The notes beneath the pieces are model-generated. The model worked only from the letters and a program-made list of their open reading frames with translations, did no database searches and was not told the DNA's origin. A stretch of DNA of 64,000 bases, from positions 65,677 through 129,676 of the forward strand of contig SVFO01000004.1 in assembly GCA_015056795.1 (NCBI GenBank). The letters run 5' to 3'. The stretch's first letter is position 1; each line of letters opens with the position of its first letter. Source of the DNA: Lachnospiraceae bacterium (GTDB taxonomy: Bacteria; Bacillota; Clostridia; Lachnospirales; Lachnospiraceae). Shown here one piece after another: positions 8,764-16,426 of the stretch. The translations under genes were made by a program, and so were the position numbers.

Positions 8764-8907
8764 TTACTTTAACTTCTCGCAGCTCTGATTACCAACGGTG
8801 CAGGAAGTCTTGCATGCAGACTGGCAGGAAGTCTGGCACTCGCCACATCCGCCCTTCTTCATGGACTCCTTCAAATCTCTCGTCGTTAACGTCTTAATGT
8901 GCTTCAT
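8764..8907 (-). CDS. scfA: SCIFF (six-cysteines-in-forty-five) ranthipeptide precursor
   Basis: A 47-residue peptide beginning MKHIKTLTTRDL and ending CEKLK. Six Cys lie at positions 21, 24, 28, 32, 36 and 43, after a Cys-free leader rich in Lys and Thr and a KKGG junction. This matches the SCIFF family, which is nearly universal in Clostridia. The Thr and Ser residues next to the Cys are typical crosslink partners. The cognate maturase is next downstream. AAGGAGG (8916-8922) lies 8 bases before ATG 8907. A strong promoter lies 55 bases upstream, so the peptide starts its own transcript. The physiological role of SCIFF is still poorly defined; no dedicated protease or exporter is adjacent. 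Confidence 0.95.
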   Translation of the reverse strand: MKHIKTLTTRDLKESMKKGGCGECQTSCQSACKTSCTVGNQSCEKLK

Positions 8908-8955
8908 ATAAGAAACCTCCTTGTGAAACTATCACATACATTCATCTAGTAAATC

Positions 8956-8972
8956 TATGCTATTGTAGCATA
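8956..8972. promoter_or_regulatory. Palindrome over the -10 box of the scfA promoter
   Basis: TATGCTA-TTG-TAGCATA is a perfect 7-3-7 inverted repeat that covers the -10 hexamer (8962-8967). Its position would let a bound repressor block open-complex formation. No regulator is assigned. Confidence 0.5.
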
Positions 8973-8990
8973 ACTTTCCAATTCTGTCAA
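8962..8990 (-). promoter_or_regulatory. Sigma-A promoter of scfA
   Basis: On the minus strand a perfect -35 TTGACA (8985-8990), a 17-base spacer and -10 TACAAT (8962-8967). The predicted start is near 8955, leaving a leader of about 48 bases with a consensus ribosome binding site. This is one of the best promoter matches in the window. Confidence 0.85.
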
Positions 8991-8993
8991 TCA

Positions 8994-9031
8994 CCACGGC
9001 GATTAGTTCTCTCGTTCCACGGCAATTAGTT
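8994..9031. repeat. Direct repeat just upstream of the scfA -35 box
   Basis: CCACGGCGATTAGTT (8994-9008) and CCACGGCAATTAGTT (9017-9031) differ at one base and are spaced 23 bp start to start, close to two helical turns. The nearer copy ends four bases from the -35 box; the further one overlaps the stop codon of the GtrA-like gene. The arrangement suits an activator acting from tandem sites, but a local duplication is equally possible. Confidence 0.5.
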
Positions 9032-9547
9032 TTCTCTGCCTGGTTCAGAATGTGTTTCTTCCCCACTTTCCTTCGTGCGAAATGCCCAGAATTTATTAAT
9101 AAGGAAGTTGATGGGAACACTGATAACAAGATTGATCATGGGGGCAATGAGCTTCGAAATGCCTAATAAATCAATCCAAACATAGGATAGTACGTTGCAG
9201 AGAAAGATGCCCGTAAAGGAATAAGAGATATAGGTTTTGAGCAAGGCCTTGCCAACGTGCCTTTTCTGTCCCTTTTCCAGAGTAAACACAAGCTTATTGT
9301 TCCAATAAAAGGACCACAGGACGCTCAAAAAGAATCCCACAAGATTACCGATGACATAATCCCATGAGATTTCATAAGGCCTTAAAAGCATCAATGTCAT
9401 GACATTGAGCGCGTAGCTTAACAGCGTATTGGTTACGCCGATCACTCCAAACTTCACAAATTGAACCAGCGCCTCAATGACCTGATCCGAAAGCTTTATC
9501 GGTGAAAGCTTTAGTATTTTTCTCGTTAACTCTTCAACGAATTTCAT
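9026..9547 (-). CDS. GtrA-like small membrane protein
   Basis: 173 residues with four hydrophobic helices and the GtrA-family look: FVKFGVIGVTNT at the first helix, FYWNNKLVF with a conserved aromatic-Asn pair mid-protein, and a final helix ending INFLINKFWAFR. GtrA proteins are thought to flip polyprenyl-linked sugars or support cell-wall glycosylation. I prefer ATG 9547 (MKFVEE) over an upstream in-frame start because GGAAGGA lies seven bases before it. The gene sits between the TIGR04086-type gene and scfA, which are usually neighbours, so it looks inserted into an otherwise conserved order. No glycosyltransferase gene is adjacent. Confidence 0.85.
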   Translation of the reverse strand: MKFVEELTRKILKLSPIKLSDQVIEALVQFVKFGVIGVTNTLLSYALNVMTLMLLRPYEISWDYVIGNLVGFFLSVLWSFYWNNKLVFTLEKGQKRHVGKALLKTYISYSFTGIFLCNVLSYVWIDLLGISKLIAPMINLVISVPINFLINKFWAFRTKESGEETHSEPGREN

Positions 9548-9624
9548 CTTTAAATCCTTCCACGTGTCATCACGACATCTCAAGAATCGTATCACGTTCT
9601 GCGCATGAAGTCAAACCCCTCTCG

Positions 9625-10023
9625 TCAGGCTTTTTCGAAGAAGCCGGACAAAATTCCTCCAAGGGTTCCTCCCGTCACACAGAATAAAAAGGAAGGGAAG
9701 ATTCCAGAATTCCCGTTCCCCATGCCGCTCGCAAGGGACAATGCTGCCAAAACAAGAAAATAACACGCTCCCATCAAGGCCCCCCAGAGAAACCTTCTGC
9801 TTTTCGCCTTTTTCCCAGCCAGTACTCCCGCAAAGAGTGCTGACACAAAATAAATGGCATCAATTGAGGCCGAAACCGCTCCACTGCCTAGCCTAAAACG
9901 ATAGAGCAAAAACGCTAACAGCAACAGCAAAAGTCCCGTCAGGACATACGATAATAATAGAAAAAACAGGTATGCCAATGCTGATCCAGCCCCCTTTTTT
10001 TGTTCTCCCCTCACCATCTCCAT
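9625..10023 (-). CDS. TIGR04086-type four-helix membrane protein
   Basis: 132 residues with four hydrophobic segments and a GAxxGACYF segment before the third, ending in a Gly-rich helix (GGTLGGILSGFF). This matches TIGR04086 membrane proteins, small proteins of unknown function usually found near yajC, SCIFF and secDF in Clostridia. ATG 10023 is chosen because GGGAGGA precedes it by seven bases; the frame stays open 57 bases upstream without a better site. The gene is divergent from the CNNM/CorC-type gene. The chromosomal company suggests a link to secretion or the envelope, but no activity is known. Confidence 0.85.
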   Translation of the reverse strand: MEMVRGEQKKGAGSALAYLFFLLLSYVLTGLLLLLLAFLLYRFRLGSGAVSASIDAIYFVSALFAGVLAGKKAKSRRFLWGALMGACYFLVLAALSLASGMGNGNSGIFPSFLFCVTGGTLGGILSGFFEKA

Positions 10024-10107
10024 ATTCCGATCCTCCCATTTCTCATAGATTCGCCCCGTTTGGGCGCGCCCTCTTATCACTTATTCTATGCTTGGTTACT
10101 TGAAAAC

Positions 10108-10137
10108 TTGACAACTTGCCATCTCTTATTGTAAGAT
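10108..10137 (+). promoter_or_regulatory. Promoter of the CNNM/CorC-type gene
   Basis: TTGACA (10108-10113), an 18-base spacer and TAAGAT (10132-10137) on the plus strand. The predicted start is near 10144, about 30 bases before the proposed start codon. It lies in the divergent gap to the TIGR04086-type gene. Confidence 0.65.
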
Positions 10138-10174
10138 ACATTCTATATATGATTACAAAGGAGTGTGGTTTTAC

Positions 10175-11491
10175 TTGGTTCCCCCAGATGACATACAGCT
10201 ATTTGTCATTGAATGTATTATTTTAGTAATTTTAGTGATTCTGTCTGGTTTCTTCTCCTCTGCGGAGACGGCGCTGACCACGGCAAACAAGGTCAAGCTT
10301 CGTTCCCTTGAAGAGGAAGGTAATAAGCGCGCTGCACGCGTGAATAAGATCCTGGATCATAACAGCAAGATGCTGAGTGCAATTCTAATCGGCAATAACG
10401 TCGTAAACCTGTCGGCTTCAGCTCTGGCAACGACTTTGGCGCTTCGCGTGAATTTGGCCGTCGGCATTGCCACTGGAGTCCTGACCTTTCTGGTTCTCCT
10501 CTTTGGCGAGGTGATTCCGAAAACCTGGGCCATGCACTACGCAGATAAACTTGCTCTCGCCTACAGCGGTATCATTTATTCGCTGATGCAAGTGCTAACC
10601 CCCATCATTTTCTTGGTCGACAAAATCGCTTGGTTAATCCTCTTTTTACTTCACGTGGATCCCAACGAGAAGGTCAGCACCATGACAGAAAATGAATTAA
10701 AGACCTATGTGGACATCAGCCATGAGGACGGTGCCATAGAGTCCGAGGAGCGCGAAATCATCTACAATGTATTTGAGTTTTCGGATGCACTCGCAAAGGA
10801 CATCATGATTCCCAGGGTCAACATGGTCACGGTCAACGTCAATGATGATTATCACGAAGTCCTCTCCGTCTTCCGAAAGCACATGTATACGAGACTTCCC
10901 GTCTATGAGGAAGACAAGGACAACATTATCGGTCTCATCAACATTAAGGATTTCATCCTGACGGATGATCCTGAGCACTTCCAGATACGCAACATTTTAA
11001 GGGAAGCGCATTTTACTTATGAGTACAAAAAAATCTCCGATCTTCTGTACGAGATTCGAGAGAAAACAACCAGCGTTACCTTCGTGGTGAACGAGTACGG
11101 CGTTACCGTCGGCATGATTACGCTGGAAGACCTTTTGGAAGAAATAGTTGGCGAAATTCGCGACGAATACGACGCGGATGAGATGGAAAAGATTAAGAAG
11201 CTTGATGACAAGACCTATCTGATCGAGGGAAGCATGAATCTGGATGACGTCAATGATGCGTTGGAATGCCATCTGGAAAGCGAGGAATATGACTCTCTCG
11301 GCGGTATCCTGATTGAGCATTTAGGTCACCTTCCTGAGGACGGCGAGTCCGTCACCTTAGAAGACGGCATGACCCTCAAGGTACAGGGCGTGGATCAAAA
11401 CCGCATCGAGAAGGTGCTCCTGACCCTCCCCGAGCCCGCCGCGGAAGACACTCCCGACGAGCCGACAGCCTCATCAACAGATCCGTCCTAA
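10175..11491 (+). CDS. CNNM/CorC (hemolysin C-like) domain transporter
   Basis: About 438 residues. Domain order is a CNNM (DUF21) transmembrane domain (about 1-185, with FFSSAETAL in the first helix), a CBS pair (about 200-330) and a C-terminal CorC/HlyC domain (about 345-425). Relatives are linked to Mg2+ and Co2+ export or resistance; the hemolysin label is historical. The start is uncertain. AAAGGAG (10157-10163) runs into an in-frame GTG at 10163, which is too close to use. The in-frame TTG at 10175 lies 11 bases after it and is preferred. This is the only plus-strand protein gene here; it has its own promoter and a strong terminator. Confidence 0.92.
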   Translation: MVPPDDIQLFVIECIILVILVILSGFFSSAETALTTANKVKLRSLEEEGNKRAARVNKILDHNSKMLSAILIGNNVVNLSASALATTLALRVNLAVGIATGVLTFLVLLFGEVIPKTWAMHYADKLALAYSGIIYSLMQVLTPIIFLVDKIAWLILFLLHVDPNEKVSTMTENELKTYVDISHEDGAIESEEREIIYNVFEFSDALAKDIMIPRVNMVTVNVNDDYHEVLSVFRKHMYTRLPVYEEDKDNIIGLINIKDFILTDDPEHFQIRNILREAHFTYEYKKISDLLYEIREKTTSVTFVVNEYGVTVGMITLEDLLEEIVGEIRDEYDADEMEKIKKLDDKTYLIEGSMNLDDVNDALECHLESEEYDSLGGILIEHLGHLPEDGESVTLEDGMTLKVQGVDQNRIEKVLLTLPEPAAEDTPDEPTASSTDPS

Positions 11492-11531
11492 AACACTAAA
11501 GTCAAGATAGCTTAGAATACGAACATACAAT

Positions 11532-11571
11532 AAAGACCAAGATATGCGTCACTCTACATATCTTGGTCTTT
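11532..11571. terminator. Bidirectional terminator between convergent genes
   Basis: A stem of 14-15 bp (11532-11546 with 11557-11571) around a 10-base loop. On the plus strand it ends GGTCTTTTA, serving the CNNM/CorC gene. On the minus strand it ends GGTCTTTATTG, serving the GH115 gene. Confidence 0.9.
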
Positions 11572-11590
11572 TACTATGGCTTATGCCAAC

Positions 11591-11663
11591 CTCGAGGGGA
11601 AGGTTTGGATTGTCTTTCTGGGTCAAAAGTCTACCAGAAAGACAATCCAAACCTAGCCCCGAG
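11591..11663 (+). repeat. Intergenic long-hairpin element, copy 2
   Basis: 73 bp, identical to copy 1 at 71 positions. Here the arms GGATTGTC and GACAATCC pair perfectly, so the two differences from copy 1 are structure-preserving. It starts CTCGAGGGG, ends CCCCGAGTTTT, and has the same loop, GTCAAAAGTCTA. It lies between the bidirectional terminator and the stop of the GH115 gene, about 100 bases after the CNNM/CorC stop. Confidence 0.75.
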
Positions 11664-11669
11664 TTTTCA

Positions 11670-14624
11670 TCAAGCCTTAAAATAGCTCTCCTCGGGTCCG
11701 AGGTACGATGCTTTCAGCTTTTTGCCTGCAGGATAAATCACAATTCGTTCCAGCACCATGCCTGCCTCGAGTGCCCCAATGCTCAGCGTCTGTACGCCTT
11801 CCTCAAAATTCAGCTCCGTTCCTACGACGTGAATCTGATTCATGACTGCAGCAGACCACTTGGGATCATTATAATCTCCGCCTCGATAGCTGGGATTCAG
11901 AATATTCATGTTCTTCGTCTGCGCCCCTGTTTCAAGATGCACCCTCAGTGCCCTATTATTCACAACGGAATTGACGGGGGAGGTCCAAAGCTCCACGCGA
12001 TACTTTCCTGCCTCAGGAATCACAAACCGATAAATCAGTTCAGGCTTTTCCTCCTTGGGAAGGAATTCCGCCGTAGAAGGAAGCACCTTCATGCCGTTTC
12101 CGCTTCTTCCGTGTCCCTCCAGGCACACGAAGCCCACGCCGTCAACATCCTTCTTTTCTGCATAATGGTTGGCCTCCATGACAATCACGCCTTCCATGGG
12201 ATCCGGCAGGAACGTGCCCTTTTCCAGCCCGTCCAGGTTCACGTTGACTGCCTTAACCTCAACGGCAACCACCGTGTCTCCGTCGCTGATCAGAAGCCTT
12301 ACCGTCTGAACGCCGTCATTGAGGATCACTCCATCTTCACCCTTGGCATCCTCCATAGCCTTCTGCAATGCTTCCCTGTCGCAGGTCAGTGTCACCTTGG
12401 ATATGGTCTCCGTAACTCCCTCCGTAGAGGAAACCTGTAACCATGCGGGAATCTCTCCTTGCTCGACCTTCACGGTGTAATTGAAGCTTCCGATGCCATC
12501 ATTACTGATCTCCAAGGCAACCTGTTGTTTTCCCGGATCCAGGAAATCATGTACGCGGATGCACTGCGGCGCCCCATAATTCTTTGTTGCAAGCCAGGGA
12601 TCATCCGCTCTGGAAACACTCATCCTAGGTGCCGTCACGGGCTCCACAAAGCATCTGAGCGGATATTTCCATCCGTCGTCATTCCACTTGGTAAAACCAA
12701 CGTGCTTCTCCATCTCCATGCCAGCCCATTTTCCGTTTCTGAATTCCCGGAATTCCTCACAGAGCCTCTTATCCTCATCAATACACTGCTTTACCAGCTC
12801 TCCGCAGACATTGGCCGCCGGTCTTCCCTGCTGTGCATAATACTGATTCTTTCCTGCATAAAGCTGCATTTTCAGAAGGTTCATGCTGATCTTTGCAGGA
12901 TAATAAATCATGCTGTATGCCGGCAGTCTTGAAATCCTGTCCAATACCTCAAAGGTTCTCTCATTGAGCGCCTCAAGCTGATTGATGGTCTCCAACATGC
13001 GGAAGGTTTCGTTATAGTTGCAGGGATGATACAAGCCCGCATACAGAGCCTCAGGCCTTCTCATGAAATTCAGCCTTACAAAGCCCTCGTAAATATCTGC
13101 AAGTGCCTGCTGCAGTAGCTCGGACGTTCCAGGGAACACCTTTTCCGTCCACTGATTCAGCCATTGTCTCCAGCTATTAACCGCACTGCTTCCCCATTTT
13201 TCAAAATCATAGGCGAGATCCAGGAAATAATTCAGCGCCACTTCATTTCCCTTGATGTCACCGACATTGACAATCCAGACATCCTTAATGCCATACTCAT
13301 AGGCCTCCGTCATCTGCTCCCAAATCAGGGACAGTGGCGTAGAAGGCATCCACTCATAAGACACGGGACCGCCGTGATAATCCAAATGATAATACATGCC
13401 GAAGCCGCCCTTATGATTACGAATCTCCTCCGTTGGCAGCGTGCGCATGTGACCATAGTTATCCTCACAGAGCATGAAGATGACGTTCTCCAGCTCTTCC
13501 CAGTCCTTTAAGCCTTCTGTCTCATCATCGCCGTAGAAATACGCCTCAACCTCCTTGTACAGGGCAAGCAGCTGCGGAACCTTGTCCAAATCAAAATTCA
13601 CATAGTGCATGATCAGGCCTCTCTGCGCCTTGATCACGCTCTTTAATAAATCAATGTTATCCTTCAGCGTAGAATCGGGGCCCAGCATGGAGCTGTCACG
13701 CTCTCCGCGCATGCCAATCGTGATCATGTGCTGGTACTTTCCGCTTCTCTTCAGGGAATCCATCCAATAGTTCAAAAGACCTTCCTGATTGGTATGGAAA
13801 TTCCACTCATTGCCATAACGAGAATCGGGGCCCTTCACCTGATCCCACTCCTCGCTGGCGCGAAGACAGGGCTCATGATGCGAATAGGCAATGGTAATGC
13901 CATACATGTCCGCCAACTCTTCATTTGCACTTCCAGGACCATCCAGTGGGAAGCTGGACGCCCACATGGCAGGCCACAGATAATTTCCCTTCATGCGAAG
14001 CAAAAACTCAAACACCTGATCATACAGCTTTGCATTGACTCCGCCAAAATGATTCACCGCCCAATTGCCAAAGCAGGGCCACTCATCATTGATAAAGAAT
14101 CCGCGGTATTTTACGCTTGGTTCCTTAGAGACGATTTCAATGTCCTCCTGCGCAGTCAAAATCTTGCGCGGTTGCGGAACGGCATCGCCAAACTTCACCA
14201 TGGGAGAAACCCCAATATATTCTGACAAGGCAAACAGACCATAAATGGTTCCCAGCTTATCGCTTCCCGCGATCACGAGGGAATTGCCGATCATGGTAAT
14301 GCTGTAAACCTCTCTCTTTCCACGGATTTTCGACAAATCCAAAACACCGAACTCTCCCAAATATCCCAGTGTCTCGCTATTTCCAAGCGTTCCAACAAAG
14401 ATCACGCTTTTATCAACGAAATCCTCCAGGGCCTTCAGTCCGCCTTCTCCAGCCTCCTGATCCTTGGGCAGGTCCTGCACAAGAACCTTAGGGAGCTGTC
14501 CACATACGGCCTTGATGTCCTTGGCAACCTTTTCCGCGATTTTCTGAACGCCCGGAAACGCCGTCGTCTCCAAGACAAAATTTGTTATTTGTTCCTCATT
14601 GGCTATTACAAAAGAACGACTCAT
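11670..14624 (-). CDS. GH115 family xylan alpha-1,2-glucuronidase
   Basis: 984 residues, the usual size for GH115. These enzymes remove (4-O-methyl)glucuronic acid side chains from xylan or its oligosaccharides. The N-terminal half matches the family: VKYRGFFINDEWPCFGNW, then GNYLWPAMW, SHHEPCLR with a likely catalytic region near 240-255, and FMLCEDNYGHMR. The C-terminal half holds beta-sandwich accessory modules. There is no signal peptide, so it acts inside the cell on imported oligosaccharides. ATG 14624 is preferred over an in-frame TTG nine bases upstream that crowds GGAAGG. It is the last gene of a three-gene xylan cluster and is followed by a hairpin-family copy and a terminator. Confidence 0.93.
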   Translation of the reverse strand: MSRSFVIANEEQITNFVLETTAFPGVQKIAEKVAKDIKAVCGQLPKVLVQDLPKDQEAGEGGLKALEDFVDKSVIFVGTLGNSETLGYLGEFGVLDLSKIRGKREVYSITMIGNSLVIAGSDKLGTIYGLFALSEYIGVSPMVKFGDAVPQPRKILTAQEDIEIVSKEPSVKYRGFFINDEWPCFGNWAVNHFGGVNAKLYDQVFEFLLRMKGNYLWPAMWASSFPLDGPGSANEELADMYGITIAYSHHEPCLRASEEWDQVKGPDSRYGNEWNFHTNQEGLLNYWMDSLKRSGKYQHMITIGMRGERDSSMLGPDSTLKDNIDLLKSVIKAQRGLIMHYVNFDLDKVPQLLALYKEVEAYFYGDDETEGLKDWEELENVIFMLCEDNYGHMRTLPTEEIRNHKGGFGMYYHLDYHGGPVSYEWMPSTPLSLIWEQMTEAYEYGIKDVWIVNVGDIKGNEVALNYFLDLAYDFEKWGSSAVNSWRQWLNQWTEKVFPGTSELLQQALADIYEGFVRLNFMRRPEALYAGLYHPCNYNETFRMLETINQLEALNERTFEVLDRISRLPAYSMIYYPAKISMNLLKMQLYAGKNQYYAQQGRPAANVCGELVKQCIDEDKRLCEEFREFRNGKWAGMEMEKHVGFTKWNDDGWKYPLRCFVEPVTAPRMSVSRADDPWLATKNYGAPQCIRVHDFLDPGKQQVALEISNDGIGSFNYTVKVEQGEIPAWLQVSSTEGVTETISKVTLTCDREALQKAMEDAKGEDGVILNDGVQTVRLLISDGDTVVAVEVKAVNVNLDGLEKGTFLPDPMEGVIVMEANHYAEKKDVDGVGFVCLEGHGRSGNGMKVLPSTAEFLPKEEKPELIYRFVIPEAGKYRVELWTSPVNSVVNNRALRVHLETGAQTKNMNILNPSYRGGDYNDPKWSAAVMNQIHVVGTELNFEEGVQTLSIGALEAGMVLERIVIYPAGKKLKASYLGPEESYFKA

Positions 14625-14671
14625 TTTGATCAAACCTTCCTTGTATCAAAAACTTGTAGAAACCTCAATAG

Positions 14672-16360
14672 CTATCTTACCACGCCGAAGCCAAGGATTG
14701 TCATCTTCTTCTCCTCGTCTCCGGGAATCATCTGCACCTCGATCAGGTGCTCCTTCGTTTCCTCACCGCGGCAGATGATCTGCGGCGTGCAGTGTGTCCA
14801 GCCGACAGCCCTGGGATCCAGCGTCAAAACCTCTTCGCCGTCCACCTTTACCGTTGCCTTGCCATATTCTGCAGAGCCAGAATCCTTGCTGACAATCAAA
14901 AGAGACTTGCAGGTAATCTTTACGCTAAACGGATCGTTTCCGCTGACGTGCGCCCAGTTGTTCGGGAACTCAGGAACAGGCGCCAGAACGTCGTCCATCT
15001 CCACCCTCTGCAGATCCTCGTCAATCTCGCAAAAGCTTCCAGCCTTCAGCTCCTGAAGGAGTTCTGACTTCCAAGCCTTGTCAACAAGCTCTACCTTTTC
15101 AAACGTCGTGCCAAACACAGGCTCCTTGCTTCTCCAATCCGTATCTGCCATTGCGGGTGCCGCGTCAATCTGCTTCATCAAATAAATCAAGCAGTCTGCC
15201 ATGATCGTATGACCCATGTTGGTCGGATGGAAAACGTCATAGAAGAACTGGCTCTTCGTAAGCACCCTTCCCGTTTCGGGCTTTAAGTAAAACTGTGGAA
15301 CGACGCCCTGTCTTACGCTGACCATGGGAACCTCGTAGCGCTCACCAACTGGTCCAAGGCGCTCCTCCAGGTTCCAATCATTTGCAAAGACGGCATGAAT
15401 CAAAATGACCGCCGTATCGTCAGAAAGCGCAAGACACTTGCGAACCAGGCTCTCATAGCATAGGCCTTTGGTCTCATCTCCCTCATCGTTTACGGAGAAC
15501 TCAATCACGATCAGGTCAGGCTTTACCGTAAAGCTACGAAGGACGTCTCTCTCAAAGCGAATCATGCCAAGCTCGGAAGGCGTACCGCCAACGCCGGCTT
15601 TAATCAGCTTTACGTTCTTCCCAAAGTTTGCCTGAAAACGCTCCCAGGTCTGATAGGCATAGGACTTTAGGTGAATGGGTGTCGCGCCTGCACCCTGCGT
15701 GATGGAACCGCCGATAAAAGCAATCGTAACCTCCTCGCCGCGCTTTGCACGATCCAAAACCTTCTTTACTCTTGCATAGTTTCCCATGCTCATAAGGGAA
15801 CGCTTCAAAATGGCCTGATAAGCCTCGCCTTCCACGTTAATCTCCGTGCGCTCCTCCTGCTCCGGCGCCGTAAAGCCCTCGCGAAGATATAGCTTTACGT
15901 CCACGGTAGCCAGTCTCTCCGGGCGGTCAAACTCAAATCTCATCTGACCTACCACGCCATTATTTTCACTCCACTGATAGTCATCTAACCAAATAATCTG
16001 CTCCATGCCGTCAGGCTTGCAATGTACCGTGATGGTATCGCCTTCCGCATAGGTATCTTTTTTCCCATACATCTGGAACGCAAAATCAACAACCTGATTT
16101 TGATCGTCCGCCTCCACGGTGACGCCGATGCCGGCAACCATGTTAAGGAAGCCCTCTGCCGTCTCCAGATTCTGAATCATGGTCTCGTCCGTAATGGAGC
16201 CCACCATCCTCGCAAACGTCGTCAGTCTGGAGCCATCCAGATAAATAAACTGAACGCCTCTTCCGTCTGGCGTGGGATTTCCTGCCACTTCCTTCTGTCT
16301 GCAAATATAAAAGCTGCTACCCTTCGCAGTTGGATCCTTTGGTGCTTTTGGTCCTGTCAT
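14672..16360 (-). CDS. SGNH/GDSL hydrolase, candidate xylan-oligosaccharide esterase
   Basis: 562 residues. The middle has the SGNH block I motif FIGGSITQG, a block III-like EFSVNDEG and a block V FHPTNMGH, giving the Ser and His of the triad. About 180 residues of beta-rich sequence precede it and about 120 follow. No signal peptide is present. Between an exo-oligoxylanase and an alpha-glucuronidase, removal of acetyl groups from xylo-oligosaccharides is the natural inference; the family number cannot be set here. ATG 16360 (MTGPKAP) is chosen because GGAGG lies nine bases before it; two upstream in-frame ATGs overlap or precede that site. It is separated from the GH115 gene by about 47 bases and from the GH8 gene by about 66 bases. 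Confidence 0.8.
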   Translation of the reverse strand: MTGPKAPKDPTAKGSSFYICRQKEVAGNPTPDGRGVQFIYLDGSRLTTFARMVGSITDETMIQNLETAEGFLNMVAGIGVTVEADDQNQVVDFAFQMYGKKDTYAEGDTITVHCKPDGMEQIIWLDDYQWSENNGVVGQMRFEFDRPERLATVDVKLYLREGFTAPEQEERTEINVEGEAYQAILKRSLMSMGNYARVKKVLDRAKRGEEVTIAFIGGSITQGAGATPIHLKSYAYQTWERFQANFGKNVKLIKAGVGGTPSELGMIRFERDVLRSFTVKPDLIVIEFSVNDEGDETKGLCYESLVRKCLALSDDTAVILIHAVFANDWNLEERLGPVGERYEVPMVSVRQGVVPQFYLKPETGRVLTKSQFFYDVFHPTNMGHTIMADCLIYLMKQIDAAPAMADTDWRSKEPVFGTTFEKVELVDKAWKSELLQELKAGSFCEIDEDLQRVEMDDVLAPVPEFPNNWAHVSGNDPFSVKITCKSLLIVSKDSGSAEYGKATVKVDGEEVLTLDPRAVGWTHCTPQIICRGEETKEHLIEVQMIPGDEEKKMTILGFGVVR

Positions 16361-16426
16361 GTCTTTCATCCTCCGCTTTTCTATTTTTCTGATCAACGGC
16401 TCACTGCGCCTCGCGCAGCATAAACC

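Noticed and set aside
11544..12932. Plus-strand open frames of about 298 and 157 codons opposite the GH115 gene
   Set aside because: They begin in a terminator or inside the GH115 reading frame and match nothing; the opposite strand has a full conserved enzyme.
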